Shown: piece by piece, positions 1-8,733 of the stretch
Position numbering within the stretch: the first letter of the stretch is position 1
Layout of the letters: every line of letters begins with the position of its first letter
Source of the DNA: Klebsiella pneumoniae
Lineage (GTDB): Bacteria; Pseudomonadota; Gammaproteobacteria; Steroidobacterales; Steroidobacteraceae
Direction: 5' to 3'
Assembly: GCA_945873095.1 (NCBI GenBank)
Contig: CAMCBU010000004.1
Location: forward strand, 1 to 64,000
DNA: 64,000 bases
Notes under the pieces: model-generated
Told to the model about the DNA's origin: nothing
Database searches by the model: none
What the model saw: only the letters and a program-made list of their open reading frames with translations
Made by a program: the position numbers and the translations under genes

Positions 1-1337
1 GGATTGGCGCTCTCGAACATGTCGATCAAGAAGTCGCGGGTGGCAGCTGCACGCTGCGACTCCGCCGTCGCTTTCTTGGCTTGATACACAGCGATACCGG
101 ATGTCGTTAGTACCGCGACGGTCGCGATAGTCGCGATGGATACCGCCAGACGATTTCTCAAGACGAATTTACGCACGATCGTGAAGATCGACGGGGAAAC
201 TGCGAGCACCGGACGGCCGTTCAGCCAGCGATCAAGATCCGCAGCGAGCGCCTCGACGGAGGCATAGCGAGCGGGAATATCGAGGGAGAGACTCTTCAAC
301 ACAACCGCATCGAGTTCGCCACGAAGTTCTCGCGCCAGACGAACGCCCGATAGCCGCAGATCGGCAGTATCCGACACCGAGAGCACCCGACGACTCGGCG
401 GCGTGTTCACGCCCTCCATCACCGCGAGCTCCACCTCGGCGCGAGCTTTTACAGATGCGGGATAGGGAGATACTCCCGTCAGCAGCTCGTGCAGAATCAC
501 GCCGAGCGAATAGACATCGGACACGAGTGTCAACCGCTCGCCACGCAGCTGCTCTGGGCTCGCATAGCGTGGCGTCAGCGCCCTCGTCATGGTGACGAAT
601 TCGGCTTCGAGTTCGGGCTGGGTTTCATCGATGAGCTTGGCGATTCCGAAGTCGAGCAGACGCACTTCACCTTCGCGATTGACCAAAATATTCCCGGGTT
701 TCAGGTCGCGGTGTAGCACCAAACGAGTGTGCGCATATTGAACGGCGGCAAGCACCTGGATGAATAACTCGATGCGACCGCGTGTATCGAGTTGGTGCTC
801 TTGGCAGTAATGGGTGATTCGAACACCCTCGACATACTCGATCGCAAGATAGGGACGCGCTTGCTCGTCGAGGCCTGCGTCATAGAGTCGTGCGATGTTG
901 GGATGCTCGAGAGACGCCAAGATGTCGCGCTCTTGCTCCATCCGCACGGATAAATCACTCGCCCAGACCATGCGTGGCAGCTTGAGTGCGACTCGACGCC
1001 GGGGCTTGCCGTCGCTACGTTCCGCAAGCCAAACCGAGCCCATTCCCCCGGTCCCTAGTTCTTCGATCACCCGATACGGTCCGACGCTGTCCCCGGGCGA
1101 GAGCATCGCGGGCGTAGCCGAGTCGGCTGAGACGACGGCGGGACTCTCTAAAAAGCTATCGCCCTCGAGCCGCGCGTGCATCTGGAGAAAGTGCCCTAGG
1201 GTATCCCGCAGATGGGCATGCGCCGCCGGCAAGTCAGCAAGCCAGCGCCGCCGCTCAGACGCTGAGAGCAGCAACGCTTCATCCAGCAAATGGCTGATTG
1301 ATCGCCACTGGGTCGCGAGATCTTCGGTGTCAGACAT
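1..1337 (-). CDS. Membrane-anchored serine/threonine protein kinase (Pkn/PknB type), C-terminus cut by window edge
   Basis: This is a eukaryotic-like Ser/Thr kinase that phosphorylates proteins at the cytoplasmic face. About 80 helical residues precede the kinase domain. The glycine loop GTGGMGSV lies at residues 95-102, the ATP lysine in VALKL near 119, the catalytic HRDLKPGN from H209 with D211, and the metal-binding DFG at D229. A transmembrane segment at about 391-417 is followed by the start of an outer domain. At least 445 residues lie in the window and the frame is still open at base 1. The start at 1337 is the first ATG of a continuous frame. It sits 139 bases downstream of the ECF sigma gene on the same strand. 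Pairing of this sigma type with Pkn kinases is a known arrangement, so the two probably act together. The target and the outer sensor domain cannot be seen. Confidence 0.93.
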   Translation of the reverse strand, partial: MSDTEDLATQWRSISHLLDEALLLSASERRRWLADLPAAHAHLRDTLGHFLQMHARLEGDSFLESPAVVSADSATPAMLSPGDSVGPYRVIEELGTGGMGSVWLAERSDGKPRRRVALKLPRMVWASDLSVRMEQERDILASLEHPNIARLYDAGLDEQARPYLAIEYVEGVRITHYCQEHQLDTRGRIELFIQVLAAVQYAHTRLVLHRDLKPGNILVNREGEVRLLDFGIAKLIDETQPELEAEFVTMTRALTPRYASPEQLRGERLTLVSDVYSLGVILHELLTGVSPYPASVKARAEVELAVMEGVNTPPSRRVLSVSDTADLRLSGVRLARELRGELDAVVLKSLSLDIPARYASVEALAADLDRWLNGRPVLAVSPSIFTIVRKFVLRNRLAVSIATIATVAVLTTSGIAVYQAKKATAESQRAAATRDFLIDMFESAN

Positions 1338-1412
1338 GGCATCCGCTCGGTTGACGACTGCTCGCTAACCTACGTGAGCGACCGGGCTAAACGGACACGA
1401 GCTCTTCCGCGC

Positions 1413-1464
1413 CGGAGGTAACGGCTCGGAGGTAACGGCTCGGCGGTAACAGCCCGGCGGTCAC
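1413..1464. repeat. Tandem 14-bp repeat, about 3.7 copies
   Basis: The unit CGGAGGTAACGGCT occurs exactly at 1413-1426 and 1427-1440. A third copy at 1441-1454 differs at three positions, and a partial fourth follows from 1455. The array fills the gap between the sigma factor and kinase genes, so it lies in the leader of the kinase gene if the two are co-transcribed. Its role is unknown; it may be a protein-binding array or simple slippage. Confidence 0.85.
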
Positions 1465-1476
1465 AACAAAGCGTGG

Positions 1477-2034
1477 TTAACGGATCGTCAGTGCAGCCGC
1501 CAGAAACAGCCGCGCTTTCTCCCAGTCTCGGCGTATCGTGCGATCGGTCAGACCGAGAACCTCACCGATCTGCTTTTCGGTCAGACCGCCGAAATAGCGC
1601 ATCTCGACAACTCGTGCCAAGCGAGGCTCGAGCCGCGCGAGCTCGTTCAAAGCTTCGTGTACCTCGAGAACGTCGACTTCGTCGAGAGCACGATCTAGTG
1701 CAGGCTCGACCGACAAGGAGGTGTGAAAGGCTTTTCCGCCGCGGCGCTCGCGACGGCTGGACCGAATCATATCGATGATCACGGACCTCATTGCCTGCGA
1801 GCAATAAGCTAGAAAATGGTTTCGATCCCCCGGGGTAACACGGTGTGTCTTGGTAAAGCGCAGATAGCAATCGTTGACGACACCTGCAGTGTCGAGCAGC
1901 ACATCGCTTGGATGCGTACGAAGTCTTGATCTCGCGATGCGGCGTAGATCGTCGTAGAGCGCGTCAAAGACGGCGTCGAGTGCGCGGCCGTCACCCTCGC
2001 GCGCGCGACCGAGTAGTTCCGTGATGTCTCCCAT
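1477..2034 (-). CDS. ECF-family RNA polymerase sigma factor (Sigma70_ECF, TIGR02999-like)
   Basis: A 185-residue alternative sigma factor that directs RNA polymerase to a dedicated promoter set. Region 2 is visible in the first 90 residues ([11 protein letters not shown], then [20 protein letters not shown]). Region 4 with its helix-turn-helix lies at the C-terminus ([19 protein letters not shown], then [15 protein letters not shown]). The frame extends 35 codons upstream, but the MGDITELL start at 2034 fits the family; the longer form would run through the glpK start region. The kinase gene follows on the same strand. There is no anti-sigma factor gene beside it, which is usual for this group, where a Ser/Thr kinase is the common partner. 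The regulon is not evident from this window. Confidence 0.9.
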   Translation of the reverse strand: MGDITELLGRAREGDGRALDAVFDALYDDLRRIARSRLRTHPSDVLLDTAGVVNDCYLRFTKTHRVTPGDRNHFLAYCSQAMRSVIIDMIRSSRRERRGGKAFHTSLSVEPALDRALDEVDVLEVHEALNELARLEPRLARVVEMRYFGGLTEKQIGEVLGLTDRTIRRDWEKARLFLAAALTIR

Positions 2035-2101
2035 ATTCCCGACATATACTTGGCAAGCAAAATACCCGCAAGGAAATACAAGACGTAACCGGAGGGATTC
2101 G

Positions 2102-3598
<1,497 letters not shown>

Positions 3599-3599
3599 G

Positions 3600-4343
3600 T
3601 TAGCCGACTCGGCTGAGGATCGCGCGCAAGTCTTGAAGTGGGAGTTGCCCGGGTGCGGATTCACGCCCGCTCGTTGCGAACGTCAGTGCGGATCCAAAGA
3701 CACCGCCAAAGATTCGACTGACGACACCGAGCGAGCCCATCGCCATGCTGATGACCGGGATGGGCAGCGTCTTGGACATATGCTGCGTCACCGTCAGCAA
3801 ACGCAACACATCCTCGGGCGCTTGCGGCATCACGGCGACTTTGGCCACATCAGCACCAAGCTGATGCGCACGCCGGAACAAGGACTCCAGCACATCCTCT
3901 GGCGGAGTACCTTGAAAGTCGTGCGCGGAGAGAATCACTTTTCCGCCGCGCGCATGTGCGCGACCGATCAGCTCGTGAATCAGAGCCTCCGAAGACCGTA
4001 TCTCCAAATCGTGAAACTCGAAGGGCAGCTGATCCGCCGCTGCAAGCCGCAGCGTGTGTAATGCCAATGGCGAGAGATTTACAGGCTGTCCACCTTCCGC
4101 ACTGGAACGCACCGTCAATATCAGAGGCGTATCGCCAGCGATCTCCCGCAAGGCGTGCCCGGTAGATAGCACTAGATCAGCCGACTCGATGTCGACGAAA
4201 TGGTCGACTCGCCACTCGATCACATCGGGATGCTGCGACATGGCCGTCGCGGCGTCAGCCAAGAGATCGGCTCGAGTCTGCGACACGAGCGGCACACAAA
4301 TGAGTGGCGATCGCCCGTCGCCTAACAAGGTTCGCGGACTCAC
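3600..4343 (-). CDS. aroD: Type I 3-dehydroquinate dehydratase
   Basis: Converts 3-dehydroquinate to 3-dehydroshikimate in the shikimate pathway by a Schiff-base mechanism. The 247 residues show EWRVDHF at 43-49, the catalytic SAHDF with H141, the Schiff-base lysine K168 in AKVAVM, and the C-terminal substrate loop (SMAMGSLG, then R210 and FGSALTFA). It is the last gene of a reverse-strand operon; its start overlaps the end of the gene before it by four bases. No other shikimate gene is nearby. Many gammaproteobacteria use the unrelated type II AroQ, so a type I enzyme in this operon may be either the housekeeping enzyme or a duplicate recruited to it. Confidence 0.94.
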   Translation of the reverse strand: MSPRTLLGDGRSPLICVPLVSQTRADLLADAATAMSQHPDVIEWRVDHFVDIESADLVLSTGHALREIAGDTPLILTVRSSAEGGQPVNLSPLALHTLRLAAADQLPFEFHDLEIRSSEALIHELIGRAHARGGKVILSAHDFQGTPPEDVLESLFRRAHQLGADVAKVAVMPQAPEDVLRLLTVTQHMSKTLPIPVISMAMGSLGVVSRIFGGVFGSALTFATSGRESAPGQLPLQDLRAILSRVG

Positions 4344-5122
4344 GACTTGGGCCCTCGGGTCTTGCGACCCGATCGACCTGTCAGATTGGTTTGATGCGAA
4401 TATTCGAAAGGGTTGTCATACACATCCTCGCCACGATGGTACCGACGACCGACACCATCGGGCCTCAGCACGTCCACATCGCTCCGCTCGCGACCGAAGT
4501 CCCGCGCAACTTGCTGCTCCTCGGCGATCTGCTCGGGCGTGAAGAGCATCGCACCATCGAGCAATTCGAATTTTTCCACGAAGCCGCGTGGATACGGAAT
4601 GAATCCGGCGATGACATCACCCACGGCGATCTCGATCGGGAAGTTGGGCCGCGTGATCTTGAGATTGAATGTGAAGTCACGACGGAGATTGTCGGTTTCT
4701 ACCACCCCGGTCATGTTCTGCAAGCCGTCGATGAAGTAGTTGGGTGGCTGGATCGTCATCAAGCTGATATCGGGCGGTGTGCGCAAGGCGAATGCGGCCT
4801 GCACGGTGACGATACCGAGACCGAAGTTTGAAACCATCGTTTGCATACTCGCGAGCCGTTGTACTTCGTTGGCATCGTGAAAAGTCACTGTGGTATCGGC
4901 CGGGTCCGGTCCGCCATTCCACAAAAACGTCGCATGCAGCAAAGACTTCATCGCAAAGCCGTACTGATTGCCGATCACGAGCGGTAGACAAAAATATGCA
5001 TGGCGCGAGAACCAATCGCGTTTGCTATCGCCGCGGAGATTGAAATACACCTCATCCTGACGACCGCTGTAAAAGTTGTCATACGGGATCGCCGCGATCG
5101 TCTCTGCAGGGACTTTGATCAT
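4340..5122 (-). CDS. Uncharacterised protein, DUF6065-like
   Basis: A 260-residue soluble protein without a signal peptide or membrane segment. It is rich in aromatic residues and prolines (IQPPNYFIDGLQNMTG, FIPYPRGFVEKFELLDG) and ends in a charged, arginine-rich tail. From memory it resembles the family called DUF6065, for which I know no function; this is a weak assignment. The ATG at 5122 has an AGAGG ribosome site at proper spacing; a GTG one codon upstream is the alternative. The start lies nine bases after the 2OG oxygenase stop and the end overlaps aroD by four bases, so it is expressed with both. It may work with the neighbouring oxygenase, but that is inference from position only. 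Confidence 0.75.
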   Translation of the reverse strand: MIKVPAETIAAIPYDNFYSGRQDEVYFNLRGDSKRDWFSRHAYFCLPLVIGNQYGFAMKSLLHATFLWNGGPDPADTTVTFHDANEVQRLASMQTMVSNFGLGIVTVQAAFALRTPPDISLMTIQPPNYFIDGLQNMTGVVETDNLRRDFTFNLKITRPNFPIEIAVGDVIAGFIPYPRGFVEKFELLDGAMLFTPEQIAEEQQVARDFGRERSDVDVLRPDGVGRRYHRGEDVYDNPFEYSHQTNLTGRSGRKTRGPKS

Positions 5123-5131
5123 CACCGCCTC

Positions 5132-5737
5132 TCAGAAGTCATGTCGCTTCGACTCATCGAACGTGATGAACGAGGCGATCGTGTGGCGCATTCCGCTGGT
5201 CACTCGACGAACACCATGCAGATAACGCAGCGTCCCGGGGAACGTGATCAAGGTCCCCGGTGCTGGCTTCAGTTCGAGATTCAAATTCGGAAAGTAGATT
5301 TCCCCGCCCGCGTAGTTATCGTTGAGGTAAATCACCGAGGCAAAGTCGCGCCACGGAAACGGATGGGGAACACCACCCGGATTTTCACTGTCGGCATGGG
5401 GATGTAACTCATATCCCGTCGGCCAGCGGGCGAAATTCACCAAATCGGCGAACAAGGGAGGTTGGGAACCGAGGTGCGCCTCGAGCGCGCCGTGGAGCGT
5501 TCTCACGACCCGATCGCGGATATCGCGAAAAGAATCCAGTATCGATTCGTGAGCGAGGCGATCGGGGGTCAAGGTGCGACCACTCCAGTAATCGGCAGTG
5601 AGATCAAACGACCCGAAGTCCGCGTGATCCGACTGCAAAAACACCAGCAACTCTTGGCACTCGGCCTTCTGCAGAAAACCCTCGACCTGCAGCGGAAAAA
5701 CGGGCAGGGCGTCGATCGCGGCGCGAGCAGCTCTCAT
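5132..5737 (-). CDS. 2-oxoglutarate/Fe(II)-dependent oxygenase, prolyl 4-hydroxylase-like
   Basis: A 201-residue non-heme iron dioxygenase that couples oxidation of 2-oxoglutarate to hydroxylation of a substrate not identifiable here. The facial triad is clear: H114 and D116 in HPHADSE and H174 in RYLHGV, with R184 (SGMRHTIASF) ten residues on as the likely 2-oxoglutarate ligand. The segment VIYLNDNYAGGEIYFPNLNLELKPAPGTLI is split here only to note its family-typical double-stranded beta-helix order (VIYLNDNY, GGEIYFP, KPAPGTLITFPG). The start at 5737 makes a four-base ATGA overlap with the small gene upstream; a longer frame to 5863 would run through that gene. Third gene of the five-gene operon. 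Confidence 0.92.
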   Translation of the reverse strand: MRAARAAIDALPVFPLQVEGFLQKAECQELLVFLQSDHADFGSFDLTADYWSGRTLTPDRLAHESILDSFRDIRDRVVRTLHGALEAHLGSQPPLFADLVNFARWPTGYELHPHADSENPGGVPHPFPWRDFASVIYLNDNYAGGEIYFPNLNLELKPAPGTLITFPGTLRYLHGVRRVTSGMRHTIASFITFDESKRHDF

Positions 5738-5970
5738 GAACCCGACTCTGGACCCGACCCCACGCTCGGCGACGCCTCGCTCGCCGTTTCCTTGGCGCGA
5801 ATCTGCGCCACTTTCTCGGTCAACGCTCGCTCCATCACTTCGAGCGCCGCACCTTCGGGCCATCCCAACTTGATCATTACCTCGAGCAACTGGTCCGGAG
5901 TCTGCCCCGCTTCAGTCTGCGTGATGATCCAGCGACGCAACTCCGGGGTCACCTTGGCGTGAGTGCGCAT
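5734..5970 (-). CDS. Small helical protein of unknown function
   Basis: A 78-residue protein predicted to be all helical, with the pattern LRRWIITQTEAGQTPDQLL followed by MIKLGWPEGAALEVMERAL, then a Ser/Glu-rich tail. Similar helical segments are, from memory, sometimes fused to the N-terminus of 2OG-Fe(II) oxygenases, so this may be a split-off partner domain of the enzyme encoded next to it. The gene starts six bases after the hydroxylase stop and overlaps the oxygenase start by four bases, which supports it as a real translated gene. Confidence 0.75.
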   Translation of the reverse strand: MRTHAKVTPELRRWIITQTEAGQTPDQLLEVMIKLGWPEGAALEVMERALTEKVAQIRAKETASEASPSVGSGPESGS

Positions 5971-5976
5971 TACGAG

Positions 5977-6828
5977 TTACTCCGGCGGCTTGCCCGGGGG
6001 CCAATGGAGCGCTGTCGCACGCCGCTTGGATCGAAAAATCGGATACAGAAACTGCGTGGCCCAGGGCTCGTGGCCGTGTTCCCGATCATCGGCGAGACCA
6101 TACTCGCTTGGATACCGTCGGGTGATACGCGCGGTTCCAAAGATGATGTCCCAAAGAAAAAGCAGATTGCCGAAGTTCCCGGTGTAGTGACCGACACCAT
6201 CATCTTGGGTCAAAGCGTGGTGCGCGTAGTGGGTCGCCGGCGTGGATATGGTCCGCTCCAACACCCACATCAAAGGTCGAGTGACAGGCCACTGATACAG
6301 CTTCTCGTCCCAACGAACGCTCGAATGAGCACCGATGATGACCGAGACCTTGACGATGGCATAGACAACGTAAACCCAACCAAAACCGAGGAAGATCAGC
6401 AGTCCGCTCAACCACAGCCCTGGCATCATCGCGTAATAGAAAGCGTTGTTACGGTAAACCACCCGCACACTCATGTAACTCGCGGAATGATGCGCACGGT
6501 GCAAGGGCCAAAAACGACTCGTGTGCGACAGCCGATGCCACCAGTACTGTGTCAAGTCATCGGCGAGCAACAGAGTCAGCAGCATCGCCCACCACGGCCA
6601 ATCGGCGAGCGCCCCCCGATGCTCGGGGATCAGCAAGAACGCCAAACCCGTCGAGGCGGTCAGAACCCCGAGGGATATCAGGGGGAACAAAAGCGTGACC
6701 GCCACGTCCAACCGGTTGTCTTCGCGTGAAGCCTGCCTCGGGAAAAACCGCCCGCGCGCGAGCTCCATCGCGATGAAGCTCACCAAGACGGAGGCCGTGA
6801 CAGCCATCTGAACTGATTGAGGTTCCAT
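5977..6828 (-). CDS. Sterol desaturase / fatty acid hydroxylase family membrane protein
   Basis: A 283-residue integral membrane di-iron oxygenase that probably hydroxylates or desaturates a lipid. The three histidine clusters of the superfamily are present: HRLSH at 98-102, HRAHH at 110-114 and HYAHH at 200-204. Hydrophobic stretches near 8-24, 45-67, 80-92 and 135-168 give the usual four-helix topology. It is the first gene of a reverse-strand operon with a 2OG-Fe(II) oxygenase and aroD. A TATACT sequence on the reverse strand (6837-6842), just upstream of the start, could be its -10 box. The substrate (sterol, hopanoid, fatty acid or carotenoid) cannot be told from sequence. Confidence 0.9.
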   Translation of the reverse strand: MEPQSVQMAVTASVLVSFIAMELARGRFFPRQASREDNRLDVAVTLLFPLISLGVLTASTGLAFLLIPEHRGALADWPWWAMLLTLLLADDLTQYWWHRLSHTSRFWPLHRAHHSASYMSVRVVYRNNAFYYAMMPGLWLSGLLIFLGFGWVYVVYAIVKVSVIIGAHSSVRWDEKLYQWPVTRPLMWVLERTISTPATHYAHHALTQDDGVGHYTGNFGNLLFLWDIIFGTARITRRYPSEYGLADDREHGHEPWATQFLYPIFRSKRRATALHWPPGKPPE

Positions 6829-6877
6829 GGGTCAGAAGTATACCCCGACGCCCGTGGCTCTCCGCTAAAATCCCCCT

Positions 6878-8146
6878 ATGTCGTTAAGCCCCAGCACCGT
6901 GCAAATCATCGCCGCCGCACTGTTCGCGGTCGCGATCATCCATACTTTCTCGACGAAGTATTTCGAGCACCTCGCACACACCCGGCCGGCCCACAGCGGC
7001 TTGTGGCATCTGCTCGGCGAAGTCGAGATCGTTTTCGGTTTCTGGGCGCTGGTGCTCGCGGTCGTAATGGTCGTGATCGAAAGTACGGACGCGATGAAAC
7101 AATACGTCAACTCCCGAAACTTCACCGAACCGCTGTTCGTCTTTGTCATTATGGTCGTCGCTGCGACACGACCGATCCTGCAAACGTCGAAGCAACTCGT
7201 CGAAGTGCTCGCCAAACTGATCCCCGGTAAAGGCGGTATCTCCACCTACTTCATCGTCCTGACGGTCGTCCCGCTACTCGGCTCGTTCATCACCGAGCCG
7301 GCTGCCATGACGCTGGCGGCATTGATGCTGGCGGATAAGTTTTTTTCACGAGACATTTCATCCAAGCTCAAATACGCGACGATCGGCGTTCTGTTCGTCA
7401 ACATTTCGATAGGCGGCACGCTGACTGCCTATGCGGCACCGCCGGTACTGATGGTGGCTGGCACCTGGAATTGGGATACGGCTTTCATGCTCACCCATTT
7501 CGGCTGGAAAGCGGCTATTGCCGTCTTCGTCAACGGCATTGCCGTCACGCTGCTCTTCGCCAAAGAACTGGCCAAGGTGTCGACAGCCAAAAATCCCTCA
7601 ACGGAAAGCCCGACGGTGCCGATGCCGCTGGTCTTGATTCACATCGCGATCTTGGCTGGCATCGTTCTGTTCGCTCACTACCCGCCGCTCTTCATCGGGC
7701 TCTTCCTGTTGTTCATGGGGATCGCCACAGCCTACTCGGCCCATCAGGATCGCTTGATCCTGCGTGAAGGTCTGTTGGTTGCCTTCTTCTTGGGCGGGCT
7801 CGTCGTGCTCGGTGGCCAGCAGCAGTGGTGGCTGCAGCCGCTGCTAATAAACATGAGTAGCGACGCGGTTTTCTATGGTGCAACCGCGCTCACCGCCATC
7901 ACCGACAATGCGGCTTTGACCTACCTCGGATCATTGGTCGAGGGGCTCTCCGATGAGTTCAAATATTCTCTTGTGGCGGGTGCCGTGACCGGTGGCGGTC
8001 TGACCATCATCGCCAACGCACCGAACCCGGCGGGCGTCGCCATCCTGCGTCGTTATTTCGACGAGGGCGCGGTCAGTCCGACAGGCTTGCTCGTGTCGGC
8101 GCTGCTGCCGACTCTCGTTGCCCTGTTGGCGTTTCGATATCTTTGA
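6878..8146 (+). CDS. Putative Na+/H+ antiporter family membrane protein (DUF1504-like)
   Basis: A 422-residue polytopic membrane protein with about eleven hydrophobic segments. It matches, from memory, the family annotated as putative Na+/H+ antiporter (PF07399). Telling stretches are the conserved FITEPAAMTLAALMLADKFF, GGTLTAYAAPPVLMVAG, the polar TAITDNAALTYLGSLVEG and GGGLTIIANAPNPAGVAIL; TDNAA and NAPNP are the kind of broken polar segments found in ion-transporter superfamily proteins. The ion specificity has not been shown and the name rests on family annotation. Its end overlaps the convergent gene by 74 bases. An NhaR-type regulator lies far downstream (24980-25891) and is not linked to it. 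Confidence 0.85.
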   Translation: MSLSPSTVQIIAAALFAVAIIHTFSTKYFEHLAHTRPAHSGLWHLLGEVEIVFGFWALVLAVVMVVIESTDAMKQYVNSRNFTEPLFVFVIMVVAATRPILQTSKQLVEVLAKLIPGKGGISTYFIVLTVVPLLGSFITEPAAMTLAALMLADKFFSRDISSKLKYATIGVLFVNISIGGTLTAYAAPPVLMVAGTWNWDTAFMLTHFGWKAAIAVFVNGIAVTLLFAKELAKVSTAKNPSTESPTVPMPLVLIHIAILAGIVLFAHYPPLFIGLFLLFMGIATAYSAHQDRLILREGLLVAFFLGGLVVLGGQQQWWLQPLLINMSSDAVFYGATALTAITDNAALTYLGSLVEGLSDEFKYSLVAGAVTGGGLTIIANAPNPAGVAILRRYFDEGAVSPTGLLVSALLPTLVALLAFRYL

Positions 8147-8537
8147 TCATCGCCAACAACTCCGCCGCCTCGCTCACCGCGCTCGCCAAGTGATCGGTGG
8201 TGTCGTGGCCGAGCACCACCGCACGGTGCAACCCGCGTAGGGCAGTGGCGAAATCTTGGTAGCCCGCGGCGAATTGCCGACTGACATCGTCGCGCGCCGC
8301 GATGGTCAACGCGCGCACCGAGCGCTGCGTCTCCGAGTGAATTCGATAGAGTGTCGACCGGTTGTCGTCGCTCAACCGGCTACCCTCATCCGCCGCAATG
8401 GCGCTGGACCACCGCGTCAACTCGGCCAAGTTCTGCTCGGCAGACTTGATGAGTTTGTCGGTCGCCGACGGCGCCGAAAAGACGGGCGTGGAGCACGTCA
8501 GCAGCAAAACCGCTGCAACGCGGCTGATTCGTGTCAT
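8073..8537 (-). CDS. Small secreted/periplasmic helical protein of unknown function
   Basis: A 154-residue protein with a clear Sec signal peptide (residues 1-21, hydrophobic VAAVLLLTC then PVFSA) and an otherwise helical, charged mature part with no family I recognise. The ATG at 8537 is preceded by a GAGGA ribosome site and is preferred to the ATG at 8549, which sits against a hairpin. The last 74 bases overlap the antiporter gene in the opposite direction, so its C-terminal 24 residues are read from the complement of antiporter coding sequence. Signal peptide and ribosome site support a real gene. Confidence 0.68.
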   Translation of the reverse strand: MTRISRVAAVLLLTCSTPVFSAPSATDKLIKSAEQNLAELTRWSSAIAADEGSRLSDDNRSTLYRIHSETQRSVRALTIAARDDVSRQFAAGYQDFATALRGLHRAVVLGHDTTDHLASAVSEAAELLAMIKDIETPTGQRESAAAPTRASLSD

Positions 8538-8554
8538 GGCGATCCTCATTCAAA

Positions 8555-8588
8555 CCCGACCCGCAGGCACACCGGCCTGCGGATCGGG
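8555..8588. repeat. Strong intergenic hairpin (inverted repeat)
   Basis: Outer arms CCCGA (8555-8559) and TCGGG (8584-8588) and inner arms CCGCAGGC (8561-8568) and GCCTGCGG (8575-8582) pair with one mismatch around a six-base loop. It stands between divergent genes, so it is not an obvious terminator; there is no T-run on the forward strand and only TTT on the reverse. It lies in the 5' leader of the small secreted-protein gene and could affect its mRNA. Confidence 0.7.
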
Positions 8589-8733
8589 AAACTGCTAGGT
8601 CATTGAATTGAGCGAATCAGCCCGCTCAGACTGGACGTTACGGCAGGCCCTCCCGGTCCGCCAATTCGGGCTGGCCCTTACCGCTTCGCTCCGTGATTGA
8701 ACGAGCTCCGATGGGCGCCTAAGCTGACTCGCG

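Noticed and set aside
5738-5863. Longer N-terminus for the 2OG oxygenase
   Set aside because: It overlaps most of a coupled small gene and its residues are low-complexity Gly/Arg/Ser, unlike the enzyme family.
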